A stretch of DNA of 64,000 bases, taken from NCBI GenBank assembly GCA_947683625.1, contig CANTUR010000625.1:496001-560000 (forward strand), given 5' to 3'. This document shows, piece after piece, positions 46,863 through 60,310 of this stretch. Origin of the DNA: Mallotus nudiflorus. Taxonomy: Eukaryota > Streptophyta > Magnoliopsida > Malpighiales > Euphorbiaceae. The notes below the pieces were generated by a model. That model worked only from the letters and a program-made list of their open reading frames with translations. It ran no database searches and was not told the DNA's origin. A program made the position numbers and the translations under genes. Every line of letters starts with the position of its first letter. Within the stretch, counting starts at the first letter, position 1.

Positions 46863-49041
46863 TAAGCTATCTTTATTGTTAGATAAAAGATTATAGGGAG
46901 TGAATTACTTTCTTTCCAACTTATATATCATTCTTTAATGGGAGTGACTACCCTTTTTAGAGACACAAAATGGACTTTTACCTTAATAGTGATCCCATTA
47001 GATTTTGAAATGTGATCTTAAATGGGTAGAACTATCCATGAAGATGGTGGAAGGAATCCTAGGTCCAAAAGAAAGAAATAATTGGTCTTAAGAAGAAAAA
47101 GAGGAGAACCACAAGAATAAAGCGGGTACATTGGTTCTTATTACTTTCATGTAAAGAGATAAAGAAAGCAAGATTCAACATTGTATTTTGACTAATATGA
47201 TATAGGAAACCTTGCAGAACTACTATAAAGGCAATATCCAAGTGAGATCCAAGAAAGTTCAACTTCAAGTCTATGAGTATGAACTATTCAAGGTGAAGCC
47301 TCATAAGTTTATAACTGAGATGACCAAAAGGTTGAATGCCCTCTTGACAATCTTAAGGAAGTTGAGCAAGTATTACTCCAAAAAAGTCAATACTATGATC
47401 TTAAGGATACTACCTAAAAAGGATTAAGATTCAAGGGTGGCTTTAATTAAAGAATCTCATAATCTCTCAAAGCTTTCAACTGACATCTTTATTGGTAAGC
47501 TTCTTACTGATAAGCTTACTATAAGGCAAAAGGAAGAGGAACAATAAGGAAAAGAGGAAAAGAAGAAAAGTCTTGTATTCAAAGTATAACAAGACTCAAG
47601 TGATAAATATTGACCTTGAAGATTCAAGTGAAGATGATAAGGAAATTACATTATTCACTATGTACTTCAAGGAGTACTTGAAGAAGAAAAACTTAAACAA
47701 ATACAAAGCGGCTAAGAGTGAATCCTTCAAGAAGCAAACGAAGTCATTTACATTAAGTACAAAAGGCTCGATCACATTCAAGATGAATATCCCAAACTTA
47801 AGCACAAGTAGAAGGAAGCTAAAGAAAGGAGAAAAACATTCAAGGCCACTTTAGAGGACTCATTCAAATCCGAGATGAAGGAGGAGCAACAAGAGGCATA
47901 AAACATTCTCTTCATGGCCCTAGAGGACAAACATGAGATTTTTTAGAGGATCAACATAAGATACCTCTCGTTTTTAGTTCTTTTTGTGACAATACTTGTG
48001 ATAATTTATGTGATATTGAGCTTGATGATGATGATAAACTTAATGATGAGAGCTCCTTAATAAGAAAATTAGTTTTAAAATGCAAAATATTGCTTTTAAA
48101 GGAGGTTTTATAAAAAGGCATTTTTAAAATTGTGTAGAAGTTTTAAAGATTTAAAATTAGAATTTTCAAATGTTAGTTCATTAAAAGATTTGAAAATTGA
48201 TTTTAATAATGTGAAGAAAGAAAATGAGTTGCTTTCAAAAGAGATTTTAGAGTTAAAGAACTCCATTTCCAAATTTTACAAAGGAAAATAGATTCTTAAT
48301 AATCTCTTCAATTCATAAAGATTTCCAAATGAGAAATTTGGACTTGATTTTTCTAATGGAGTCTCTATATTATCAAGGCCCTCCAAATTTGTCTAGGCTA
48401 CTTTTGTTTTAGGGAAATGTGCAAATAACTACCTTGTGGTTTCGCTCATTTTTGCTTAGAGATATGTGGCATTTTTTGTGACAAAGAGTTACTTGTGAGT
48501 TAGTCCATTAGCAACTAGAGACAATTCACACTAGCAACATTAGAAACGATGACATGTCATAGGTAAAATTAGAATTTCAGACATTAATCTCTGATTGAAA
48601 ATGAATGAAACAACATGGTAGTTATTTGTATTTTTTTAATGAGTTTATTCTATAATAAAATGATTTATTTTATTTAAGAATATTTATTTTAATTTATGAA
48701 AGAAATGTAAAAATATTATTAATTATTGATTTGATATTTTATTAATTTTTTAATTTTTTTTTATGTTACTTAATGATATTTGTTCTTGTTGTTATTATTT
48801 CATTGTAATTAAAATAAAATTATATATTTTAAAAAAAACTTATGGTACTTGTGAAAAAAATTATTTTCAGAAAATATATAGTGCTTTTGTTATAAAACAT
48901 TTGGTTCTTTTTTTATAAAAATAATTCCAATTTTACAAAATAATAATTTTAATTATAAAATAGCACTGATATTTTATGAAAAAATATATAATTATAAAAG
49001 ATAATTTTAAAAAGCATGTGCTTCTTTTTTTATGGAAAAGA

Positions 49042-49044
49042 AAA

Positions 49045-49086
<42 letters not shown>
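49042..49086. repeat. TA microsatellite
   Basis: About 20 TA units inside the foldback element. Confidence 0.9.
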
Positions 49087-49092
<6 letters not shown>

Positions 49093-49233
49093 TAAAAATA
49101 GCAACTTGTGGTATTTGCAAAACAACTTTTATTTTACATAAAATATAATTCATTTTTCATAAAGAATGTGCTTCTTTTTTATGGAAAAGAAAAGAATATC
49201 AATTTTACTTATTTCTTAACATTTTTTGTCATA

Positions 49234-49360
<127 letters not shown>

Positions 49361-50080
49361 GCAACTTGTGGCATTTGCAAAAAAAACTTTTATTTTACAT
49401 AATATATAATTCCTTTTTAATAAAGCATGTGCTTCTTTTTTTTATAGAAAAGAAAATAATATCAATTTTACTTATTTATTAACATTTTTAGTTATAGAAT
49501 ATCATTCACACTTTATGAAAGTAATTATAATTATTTAAAAATAATTTTATAAAAATAATTTTATTTTTATAAAATAAGATATTAATAAATATATATTAAT
49601 AATCTCAAAAATATGAAAAATTAATAAAAATATCAAACAATAAAAATAAAAAATTATTCACCTCTTCATATTTCTTTTATAAATTATCATATACATTCTT
49701 AAAGAAAAAGAAGTCAATTTATTAAAATATAAACTCATTAAAAAAAATTACAAATAACTAGCATGCAATTTCATTCATTTTCAATCGGAGGTTAAAATCT
49801 GAAATTTCAATTTTAACCATGTAACATCATCATTTCTAACGGTGTTAATATAAATTGCCTCTAGTTGCTAATAGACTAAATCACAAGTACCTCATTGTCA
49901 CAAAAATACCACACACCTCTAAGTAAAAATGAGTGAAACCACAAGTTAGTTATTTGTACTTTTCCCATTTGTTTTATCCCTTCCTAATATGAGCATAAAA
50001 GCTCATGATTTTAAAACAAGAGTCTTAAGATTCTAAATGCCAAAGGGAAGCAAAAGCTAAAAAACTCCAACTATACCACG

Positions 50081-50131
50081 CATATATGTATCATAAGAGT
50101 CAAACGCATATATATATATATATATATAGAG

Positions 50132-50168
<37 letters not shown>

Positions 50169-51400
50169 AAAATACTTTATTTTTTATTTTTATTTATATC
50201 AATATGTTTTATAATAAATTATTTATTAGTTTTTGTTTTTATTTTCATTAATTAACACATAAAACTTAAATATGTTAAAATTTATAAAGTAATTTATGAG
50301 TTTATTTCAATAGTGCTAAACACCTCCTAAATGAATGTTTATCAACTATAATTAGTGGCTAATGAGACATAGCTCAATTGATTAACGCGCTAAGGTTCAA
50401 AAAATCGATTCCTACATGGAACATACTTATTTTATATATTTTTTATATGGATTATGATTTATGATTTGTATTAATTGTAATATATTTGAGATTATGATTG
50501 ATATAATGATATATGTAATATTTAAAAAAAAATAAAAAACTATAATTAGTGAAAACTCAACATTTTATTTTTTTAGCACTTAATTTTCAGTTTTACTAAA
50601 CACTTGAAGTTTAACAACTACGATTACTGAAAATTATTAATATGACTCATTATTAATGTTGACTTATCAGTTTTAGATTAAAAAATATTTAAGTTAAATA
50701 CTTTTCGATTTCAGATGGACATATTAATTTACGATTAGAAATTCTAACCGAATATATTGACGTAACATAATTCAAAGCTTTTATACTTAAATATATTAAA
50801 TAAAATTTTGAAGTTAAATAAACTTGTTATTTTAAGCAATTTTTATTTAATTGGAACATCAAATTTATAATTGTTCCCTTTTTATTTAAAAAGAAAAATA
50901 GTTATGTTTATTTTCTTTTCTTAAAATATCATATTAAAATTGTTTTTTCTGCTATTTTACTTTATTTTTTATGTTCTGTTAGCAAACAAAGAAATATTAA
51001 TCTATGATTGGTAAATTAAAGAGAGAGAAAAAACAATTATAAAATTCTTCTGAAGTTTAACACAAACTTCTAGGGGTTGACCCAAAAAAATTTGCCCTTT
51101 TCGGTTTTTATTGCATAAGTGATCTTTTGAAGCCAATTTTGAAAATTCTGGTTGATTGAGGTTTTTTTTTTTTTTTTAATGACAAATATAATTAATTAAT
51201 TTTGCTATGTGCACTGCTTTAAATAAAGCCTAGACTTTCAGGTTCCTTCTCAAAATTTTGACAAATAAAGCCTAGAGTGTCAGTTTCGCCGAAGAGACGA
51301 CTCTTGCCAGCGTTGACTAACGCGTTTGCATAATTTGTTACTAATGTATACATATAAATAAATAAATAAATAAAATTTAAATTTATTATATCTATATATA
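50081..51400. other. Intergenic stretch before the Mutator-like element
   Basis: It contains a TA/GA microsatellite (50108-50163) and a faint tRNA-like segment (50366-50412). The rest is AT-rich without a gene. An ATAAATAAATAAATAA run occurs at 51353-51373. Confidence 0.5.
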
Positions 51401-51610
51401 GGGAAAAGGGCCAATTTGAACTTTAAGTCATATCATGGTATGGACATTTACCCTTTTTTTTTTTTTTTTTATCTCATATAGACCTTAAAGTTTTAAAATC
51501 CGTCAAACATAACCCTTTGTTAACTTATGTTAAAAAAAAAAAAATGTGGCAAAGGGTCTCTGTTAAATAGTGCGACATGGCTTATGGAACTCACCCTCAT
51601 TTCTCCTTGC
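51401..51610 (+). repeat. Left terminal inverted repeat of the MULE
   Basis: Pairs with 57005-57217. Differences include an expanded T run at 51454-51471 and the single bases expected of an old element. Confidence 0.85.
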
Positions 51611-52188
51611 ATGGAATGTGGACCCACTGTTTTCCCTCCTTGCATTAAAAAAAACCTAGAAAAAGGGCGATCCTTTTTATTGCGTAATGAAACACTTCCC
51701 TTAGCTTATTTATTTCTTAACTCACTTTTCTTTTATGTCTCTTTTCTCTAAGCTCACTAACATTCTTTCTACTTGAAGCTAATATTGTCACCATCGCATT
51801 TACATCTCTCCAATGAACAACATAAGCTGAATTGTAAAAGACAGAGAAGACAGTACAGAGCGTTTATTATTAGCAGGTATGTACATTTTACTTTAAGCAT
51901 AAAAAAAAACTTTGCATGCATTGATGTTTGAAGATGATAATGTTGTTAAATAAGAAGATTAGTAATTTCATCAAACAAATGAGTATTGTAATTGGATATT
52001 AAGGTTTATTGAAATAAAAAATTTTGGAGTTTTTTAATTTAAAGTACTACATGTGTGGTTGTTGTATATTAATTTTTATTTGCAAAAGATGAATTTTTTT
52101 ATGCTTGTTTGTCAGGTAGTTATATTACTATTTGCATGCATATAAACAATTTATATATTTTTTAAAAACAAATTGCTTTGCATACAAA

Positions 52189-55100
52189 ATGGCGGAAACA
52201 GAGACTGTAGACTTGATTTTTCATCATGGGGGTAGATGGCAATTTGATCCTGACTTAACTTATGTTGATGGAGAAGATTTCACTGTGAGTGATTTTGATA
52301 TAGACTTTTTGAATTTGCCTTACATGATAAAGATGTATAATATTGATTTAGGGTGTTCAACTGTTACAAAGTTATATGCATTAAAACCTGGAAAGTCACT
52401 GCATAATGGATTATATTTATTAGTAGATGATGCAAGTATTATTAAGATAATGAACTATAGTAGAAATAAGTTTAGGTTACGGGAAATGCATATTTATGGT
52501 TATTATGATGTTAATGTCCCAATATTGTATGAAGTTAGTTTGCTTGATGATGGTAAATGTGGCGAGAGTAATAATGGTAAGGAGAATTAGGATGCCCCAG
52601 AAAATGTAGTTAATGTAACTGTTGAAGTAGGTACGTAGGGCAGCTGTGTTGATGTAGGTTCAAATACAAGCTTTAATGGGTAGTATGAATCCGTGTTTAG
52701 TACTGATAGTGCATCTAACATTAATAAAGTTATGGGTGAGAGAAATGGTGTGCCTACAGAGGACAAAGTTGACATGAAGAGTGATAAGGCTGCTGAGGTG
52801 AATGTGGAATTAGAGCATGATGTGCAAGGTCCTAGTGAGGTTCTACCTGAATCAAGCATTGAAAATATTAATGTTGGTAATGATCTTAATTTTCATGGTT
52901 ATGTTGGAAATGAGGAAGAGGGACAGGATAATGAAGGTGCAGTTGAGTTAAAATCTGATTCAGATTCAAAAGATGAAGGATATGAAGAGGATGATTCTGA
53001 ATTGGATGATGATGATGAAGGTGAATATGTAGATGATGCTGAGCTAGAAGTTATTAAATAAGGAAAGAAGAAGGTTAGATATGATAGAGATGATGAAAAT
53101 CTTCATTTCTTGCTTGGAATGACGTTCAATAATGCAACTGAAGTAAGGGAAGCTCTTGCAAAGTATTCAGTTGCAAAAGGGAAGGATTTATATCTTAAAC
53201 CAAATGAGCCTGTGATGATTAAAACACGATACAAATATCCAGGTTGTCCCTTTGTTATCCACATTTTAAAAGAAGGAAAGCATGGGGGAATGAGTATTAA
53301 AAATCTTAACCCAGAGCATAATTATTACAGAGTTTTCGATAGCTCAAGGGCTACTTTTACTTTCTTAGCTACTCATTTTAAGGATCAATTTTACAAGAAT
53401 CCAAAAAAGAGTGTGACAGACATGGTTGCTAAAGCAAAAGAAAAAATGAGGCTATATGTGAACAAGTCTAGATGCAAAAGAGCAAAGAGAAAAGTGATGA
53501 ATGAGTTTAAAGGAAGTTAAGTTATGAATTTAGGAAACTTAAAGCTTATGCAACTCATATGAAAAGAACCAATCCAGGTAGTTCATATGAGATTGAAGTG
53601 TGCAAAGAGAAGTTAAAGGAGGGTGAAGAGTGTTTCGAAGGATGTTTGCCTGTTTTGAGGCATTAAAAAAGGGTTGGAGAGCTAGATGTAGACCTATAAT
53701 TGGTCTAGATGGTAGTTTTTTAAAGGGTATTTATAAAAGGATAGGTGTTAGTAGCCATTGGGAAGGATGGAAATAATCACTTATTTCCAATTATATAGGC
53801 TGTTAGTGAATAAAAAAAAGAACAATTGGACCTGGTTCATGCAATGGCTTGTTAAAAAGCTTGAAATAGAAAATAATGGCAAGTCATTGACCATTATTTC
53901 AGACATATAAAAGGTTAGTCTTTGGATTACGAGTAATTATTCCTCAATTTATTATATGTATTTATGTATTATGATTAATAATAGTATATATTATGTATAG
54001 GGTTTGTTGCAAGCTATTTTGAATGTGCTACCAGATGATGAGCACAAATGGTGTGCCATGCATATCTATGCTAAGTGTTCAAAGAAATGGACTAGTGGAG
54101 TGATGAAGAAGAAATTTTGGATATGTGTATGGATCAAATTTTTAGAGGAATTTGAAGACAATTTAAGGAAGTTGGGTGAGTTAAACAAGAAGGCTGCTAA
54201 AGATGTATTAAAGTACAATCCTGTAAATTGGTCTAGAGCATTTTCAATAACATATGCTACTCTGACATCGTTGACAATAACATGTGCGAGTCATTTAATT
54301 CAAGTATACTTAAAGCAAGGTTTAAGCCAATAGTGTCTATACTAGATGACATCAGAAAGGCTACAATAGAGAGACTAATTGCAAATAAAATATTGGTAGA
54401 AAGGTGGATATCTTATTAGAGTCTAGAGTGCATGGCAATATTTCAAGAGAATAGGGAAAATGCTTATATGGTGTAAAGTGTTATTTAATGGTGAAGCAGG
54501 TTATAAGATAAGTGATGGACCAGATAGGCATACTATTTACCTTGCTAAGAGGATGTGTACCTATAGGGTATTGGATATAACAGGTATCCTATACTATCAC
54601 GTGATATGTGCCATGAAATATGTGAAAATTGATCCACTATCCCATATTATGAAATGGTACCATCGAGCATTATATGTTATAGCTTACCAACAGCTATGCC
54701 AGGCAAGCAATTATTATAATGTGAAAAATTCAGTCTATAGAGCCTCCACTTGCAACTAAAATGCCTGGCATACCTAAGGTAAAGAGGATTATAAGTCAGA
54801 ATAAGACCAATATAAAGAGAAATATTAGGAAACTATCAAGACGAGGGAGTACAATGACTTGTAGCAAATGAAATCAAGATGGGCACAATAAAAGAGTTAC
54901 AGATAGGTATAATTTTTTTATTAATTTTATGTATATTAATATTTTATTGGCTGAATTGGACTTGAAGTACTTGTGGATTTGTGTGTCAAATAATAGTAAA
55001 CAGGAACAATAGCTACAACAAGTCAAGATAAAGAGAAACAAAAGGTGAAAAAAAATAAGGATAGAAAAAGGGAACCTCGTGCAAGCTATAATTAAAAAAA

Positions 55101-55230
55101 GATCATATGGAAATCTGAGAGTTAATTCTGTAGGGGGGATTCAATTCTTGGAAAGTGCTATCGAGGTTCATGGGGTAGAGAATGTGGCCATAGATATTAT
55201 TTTGATATAACCACTGGAAGTCTTACTTAT
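52189..55230 (+). pseudogene. MuDR-type transposase remnant
   Basis: ATG at 52189 (MAETETVDLIFHHGGRW) opens a PB1-like N-terminal domain. One frame continues through stops at 52588, 52636, 52681 and 53059, an acidic region (52960-53040) and the MuDR DNA-binding domain (LLGMTFNNATEVREALAKYS, 53113 on). A shift at 53518 precedes the catalytic core: CRPIIGLDGSFLKG (first Asp), then NWTWFMQWLVKKLE and SLTIISD (second Asp). A likely intron ends in ...atgtatag at 54000, followed by GLLQAILNVLPDDEHKWCAM. The SWIM finger reads CTYRVLDITGILYYHVICAM: two expected Cys are Tyr, so zinc binding is lost. A CCHC-like tail follows near 54860. The intact enzyme would cut at the inverted termini. Confidence 0.88.
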
Positions 55231-56302
55231 AATATGAGAATTAATCATATAAATATATTTTTTATTATCTACCAATGATTTACAAGTACTTTTCTTTCAT
55301 TTTGTAACCTAGTAAGAAGAGTGAACACATTATGTGTTCTGCTCCAGAATTGAATACTTCTCGAAGCATTGATATCAACTAGGATCCTCAAATTATATAT
55401 GTAATTCTAAATGAATAAGAGCTGAGAGTTGAAAAAAGAATTTTTTATTTTTCAAACAGTTAAAAATCAAGGAAGATAGCATTTAAGGGTGATGGTTCAG
55501 AGGTGCTACAACCAACTAACCTTCCATTCAAACCACCCATGTTACAATAGCAAGGCTCTCCATGTTTAACAACTAAACAGTTAGAGGAACAAAGAAGAAA
55601 AGAGATTGGATAGCTTCAAAGAGATTTAATGTCTACTAAAATAACTTGAGATGATGACACAAGTGAATTTGTTTACTGGATTTAGTTCTTATAGGAACTA
55701 GATTATTTTTGGGTGAAGAATCCAGTTCCTCAGGAACTATATACCTGGAATGTATATTTTTATTTGTGCATTATTTTGTTTAGGACATATGATTCATTTC
55801 TGTGACCAACTATTAAACTTATTTTATGGTCTGTACGTTTGAATCCAATATGCATAGGGTTACAACCATTTAAGTATATATGAACATGAATGAAGGGAAC
55901 TAGTTTTATACTTATTGCATCTTATTTTTTAGTGCTTCTAGCAATTTTCTTTTTCTATTATGATGGCTTCTTCACTTCATTGTCATGGAGAAGCTATTCT
56001 CTTTTGGTATTAAGTAGGTAATTAAGCATGTTGGTTAAAGAAGAACAACATGAATGATGAATCTAATGTATAGTAAAAGGGACAAATTCATCAAACCTTG
56101 AATGCAATTTTTACTAATCTATTACAAAGAAATTTTCATTTCAAGCACATCCAACACATCCTACTTATAATTTCTACTGTCACTTTCCTAATACAACACG
56201 TAAAACATAAAAATAAAAATAATCCAGGAATAGACAATAGACACATAAGCTATTCTCAACTGCATTTTTAATTTCTCTACTGCTTTTTCAATTTCTCTAC
56301 TT
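55231..56302. other. Interior of the MULE between its two genes
   Basis: No gene is recognised. It may hold the 3' ends of both convergent transcripts. Confidence 0.5.
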
Positions 56303-56818
56303 TCAACTTGTAGTTTTTTTTTTCAACTCTTCTCTACGAAGCTTTAACATTCTAACATCTGGTCGAACATCATTAACATCCTCTAAACTTATTCCTACTC
56401 TAGCAACCTTAATTCTTCTCAGTAAGTCTTTATTTTTAGCCTGTAATATTTTCCTTTCATTTTTCAGAGTGTTAATCACTTCCTTTGACCTCATGCATAT
56501 CTCTCCATCATACTAGTTAAAGTGATTGCAACCCCTTCTTCGAACTCTTTCTTTAGGTGACTGCAATTAGCCCATCTGTTCATTTTATCATTCATATTCA
56601 ATAGAGCCATTAACAATAAATCTCAAAATGAAAACATTAATCAAACTTACACTTTAGTTTAGGCATCTATAGAATCTTTAATCAGGGTTCCAATCAGTCC
56701 ATGATGTCCACAACACCTCTTGAGCACCACAGTGACTTCTTCTTTCACCTCTTTGCAACTGCATCGAGCAATGTCTTCTTATAAAGGATGATGTTGCAGT
56801 TGACGATGATGAAGCCAT
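56303..56818 (-). pseudogene. Antisense GRF zinc-finger/coiled-coil gene within the MULE, two exons
   Basis: ATG at 56818 (MASSSSTATSSFIRRHCSMQ) opens exon 1. It runs HCGAQEVLWTSWTDWNPD, a stop, then RFYRC: the GRF zinc-finger pattern C-W-T-NPG-RF-C with the Gly-Arg position now a stop. A 90-base intron (56650-56561, gtaagttt...attgcag) leads in phase 0 to exon 2: GCNHFN, a stop at the Trp position, then YDGEICMRSKEVINTLKNE. A Lys/Glu-rich coiled coil follows (KILQAKNKDLLRRI, then MLKLRREELKKK) to a stop at 56303. Total is about 142 codons. GRF fingers bind single-stranded nucleic acid; small GRF/coiled-coil proteins are common in plant genomes, often beside transposons. Two stops make this copy broken. 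Confidence 0.8.
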
Positions 56819-57004
56819 CTCTAGAATGCGCTTTTTTCACACTTAACGGTTTACAATAGCTTCACTATCCTTCAGTCGTTAGCTATAATTTTACTATTAG
56901 GGTTCATACTTTTCTACTTGTATTTCTCACTGATTTCCATAAATATAGAACATGGATTTTATTATTGTGAATGGAGACAAGAAGGGAAGGGAGGAAAAAG
57001 GATG

Positions 57005-57217
57005 TGCTGTTTACATTGCTGAAGAGACAAGGGTGAGTCCCACAAGCCACGTCGTACCACTTAACGGAGACCCTTTGCCACTTTTTTTTAACATCAATTA
57101 ACAGAGGGTCATATTTAGGTCATTTTTAAATCTTTAAGGTCCATATGGGACAAAAAAAATATAAGTGACCATACTAGGATATGGCCCAAAATTGAGGGTC
57201 CAAATCGGCCCTTTTCC
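57005..57217 (-). repeat. Right terminal inverted repeat of the MULE
   Basis: The minus strand reads GGAAAAGGGCCGATTTGGAC, then through a CCATATGGACCTTAAAG-type segment to GTGGCAAAGGGTCTCCG and a TGGGACTCACCCTTG segment, matching the left terminus. Confidence 0.85.
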
Positions 57218-57284
<67 letters not shown>

Positions 57285-57480
57285 CATATATATACGTACA
57301 TGTATACACATATACGTACATGTATATATACGTATGTACGTACATATATATATATATATACATATATACACATATACATATAAATATATATATGTATACT
57401 TACACATAAATATATATGTATGTATATACATGTATATGTATGTATGTATATACATATACATACATACGTATATATATATA
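57218..57480. repeat. Compound TA/CATA/TACG microsatellite
   Basis: Almost strictly alternating purine and pyrimidine (TATA, CATACATA, TACGTACATG, TATGTATG) over some 260 bases, directly beside the MULE end. The open frames in it, on both strands, are low-complexity artefacts. Confidence 0.9.
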
Positions 57481-57489
57481 TTCAAGGAA

Positions 57490-60307
57490 TAAAAACTTTA
57501 TCAACATCTTTATGAAAACTATAAAAACTTTATGAAAACTTTAAATATAAATTCAAGGAATAAAAAGAAATTTATCAACAACAAAAGGTAAATTGAGCTA
57601 ATTTCTCAGCTGGAGCGCGTGTCATCAAACCTAGTACGGAGATATCTATAAAGTCAAATCTTAAGCATAGGAAACCAATGGGATTTTCACTACAAATTCA
57701 GGGGGCTTAAGTATGTGTTTGGATATATATATATATATAGTGTGGAGGTTAGTTGACTAAATGGGTAAGGAATGTTTATTAGATATATAAATAAGTTGAT
57801 GTTGATATAAGTTGTTTTGGGTGGAAAGTGGTTGACGGTTGTTTTATAGTTGCTTAGTTGATTGGAGGTTGTTTGAGTTATTTTTGGATGCTTGAAGGGC
57901 TGTTAAAGGTGCATATGCAATGGTCATTTTGAGGTTGTTCTGTAGTCGTTTTAAGATTGTTTTGTTGTCGTTTTGAGGTTGTTTTGTTGTCGTTTGTGGG
58001 TATTGTTGTCATTTTTTTAGGGTTGTTGGTGGCTTAGTTGAGGAAGGTTGCTTGAGGTTGCTTTGAGTGCATAACAACTTGTCATTTCTTGGTTATTTTA
58101 GGTCATTTTGGAGTTGTTGGCTACTAGTTAAAGGAAGTTGTCTTAGATTGTTTTAAGTTTCTAAGTTGATTTAAGTAGTGGATTGACTTGGGTTACTCCT
58201 GATTGCCAGAAATGGACATGTGAGTGTATATATATGCAAAATTAGGAATGCCATGGGAGAAGAGAGGTGTGTGGTGACAAATATATGATTTTATCCTTAT
58301 ATTTTCCTTTTTCCATTCACCATTCAAATGAGCTCCGATTAACCTAAAATTTCGTACCCAATTATTTCTTGACATTCTCTACATGGTGGTAGTGTCCGTT
58401 TGAGTAGATTCAGGCCGAAAAATTCCAAATTTTAATTTTAAAATTTGGCCTAAAGTTGTTGAAGTTGGAACGTTGTCTCAATTCCATTAAGTCAAGACTA
58501 GTATTTTTACTTCATTCCCCATTGTCTCACGAGTCTATAGACACTGGTCTTGCTCCAATTTTCATCAGCGAATACTTGGTTAATTTTTAGGTAGATTCCC
58601 TTATATTTTTTTTATCTCATTCTTTTATAAGCATATTTGGTTGTGTTAGACCTTTGATAAATTCTATAAATTATAGGGGGCATTTTGATATAAATGATTG
58701 GGTCTGATATTATGTTTTTTTGATGAGAATCAAACAGGTATTACCCAAATTCCAATGATGAACAATAACTAGCCCAAAAAAATTATGAGTTATTTTAAAT
58801 AAATAGAGTATATTATGGTAATCATTTCTTGTAATTGGACCAAAGTCCAAATCCTTATGGATGTTGCAATAAAAATTCCAGAGTGAATATGGGGAAAATT
58901 ATATATTTCTGTATATATTAGTTTAAATCATTTGAAAAATTGTTTGAGCATCAAAATTAATCATTTTAGTGTTTTTAAGGCTACTTTTATCTTTTTTGGA
59001 TTTTTATAAATTTTCCAAAAATTTTTGAAATTTATTTAATTAAATAAAAATTATTTATTTAGAGAATTCGGGAGCATGAGGTGTAGAGCAAAGACAGTCG
59101 AGAATACATCATTTATACTAGAAAGTTTTATGAAATGTTTGTTAAGAATATTTAAACTAGAATTTTCGTGTGAATAATATAATATTTAAGTTGATTATAT
59201 TAATTTATTTATGATTATACATATTACCAAATACATGATTATTCATTCTATTATCATGAATAACATTTAGAAAGATGCTTTAGTGGAATTTATTTTATTT
59301 TGTTTATTTACTATAATTATTTATTATATAAGTTGATTTGGAAAAAAATGGTAGAACGTGCTACTGGTGGGTGTCATTGGTTGAGATCTCGAGTTTAAGA
59401 AAAATGTGGATTTGGTTTGGTAGAGCTTGTGCTCTCGGGCGGTGTTATGGTTATGGCTCAGTGGAGCGTGTGCTCTCAAGCAGAGTATAGATTGAGCTCA
59501 GTGGTGCTAGTGCTCTCGAATCGGAAATGAGATATAACTTGGTTGAGCTTGCTCTCGAGACATCAATAATGGAATAAGTGATTGGATTGTGGCTGTAAGT
59601 TGGTTAAGTTTGCTCTCGTGATGGTAGTCACTTGGATTAAAGAGAGCTAAAAGGCTATTAGAATTAAGGTTTAGGGTTCTACCATGCTTTCCACCAAAGA
59701 TTTTAATTTATCTGATTTTGTATGAGGATTTTCGTATTAAAGTATTTTATGAATCTGGGAAAGAATTTTATTTAAATATAATTTTAATAAAGTAAAGGAT
59801 TTAAAGTATTTATTTTATTTAAAAAGGGTTATAAATAACGATTTTTAAAATCAAGATGCATTTTACAAGATTGATTCACTCAGTGAGGTCTGATTTCCCT
59901 TAATTTTATTTTTTCAGGACTCACGGTTAGCTAGATAGTTATCATCATCTGTGCTAAGTTTCTTCTTCTCTGGCTATATGTTGTATAAGTCTATTTGATA
60001 TGCATTGTGTACTTGAATTCTAGAACACTGTAGTAGTAAACTATCTTTTATAATTTTGTATTGTGGATTTTACTGTATTGGAGATATATGTATTTGATAT
60101 GGTTTACTAAAGTAATTATGAAGTAGTGTTGATTGGAAATTATTTTGGAAGTGTTATCTCTTTCTATAGGTTTTGATCTTTCTATAGGTTTTGGTTTTGT
60201 CCTAGAACAAAGAAAACTGTACTGAATTTTCTTTAAAATATTAAAGTGATTAAATGTTATTGTGAGAAAATTTTTGATCATATGCCCTTTGGGTTCAGAT
60301 CATGACA
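57490..60307 (+). mobile_element. 5' LTR of the plus-strand Ty3/gypsy element (left end uncertain)
   Basis: The right end is TTCAGATCATGACA at 60307, followed by a primer site. The last roughly 1.3 kb (59040-60307) is the reverse complement of the family at 3578-4720. It shares 'gagaattcgggagc', the four-fold 'gctcagtggagcgtgtgctctcg' type minisatellite (59420-59620), 'cttggattaaagagagcta' and 'gattcactcagtgaggtct'. Upstream, the 57480-58900 part has a GTTGTTTTG-rich stretch (57810-58150) and a 'gagctccgattaacct' segment. It does not match the other copies, so the left end is a guess. Confidence 0.6.
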
Positions 60308-60310
60308 AAG

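Larger units (their letters stand above)
51401..57217 (+). mobile_element. Mutator-like element (MULE), 5.8 kb, decayed
   Basis: Terminal inverted repeats of about 200 bases bound it: GGGAAAAGGGCCAATTTG at 51401 and, on the minus strand from 57217, GGAAAAGGGCCGATTTG. Both run on through a CATATGGACCTTAAAG-type and a GTGGCAAAGGGTCTC segment. Inside are a transposase (52189 on, plus strand) and an antisense GRF zinc-finger frame (56818-56303). Flanking 9-mers ctatatata and atatatata agree at 8 of 9 bases, but they lie in TA-rich sequence and prove little. Stops, a frameshift and lost zinc ligands make it non-autonomous now. Confidence 0.88.

Noticed and set aside
50366..50412. tRNA gene or SINE head (tagctcaattgattaacg, then ggttcaaaaaatcgattcc)
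   Set aside because: A-box- and B-box-like words occur, but the arms do not form a cloverleaf and the B box is disrupted. At most a faint tRNA-derived relic.
57115..57485. Several frames of 72-103 codons rich in Tyr, Ile and Met
   Set aside because: Low-complexity translations of the alternating microsatellite, present on both strands.
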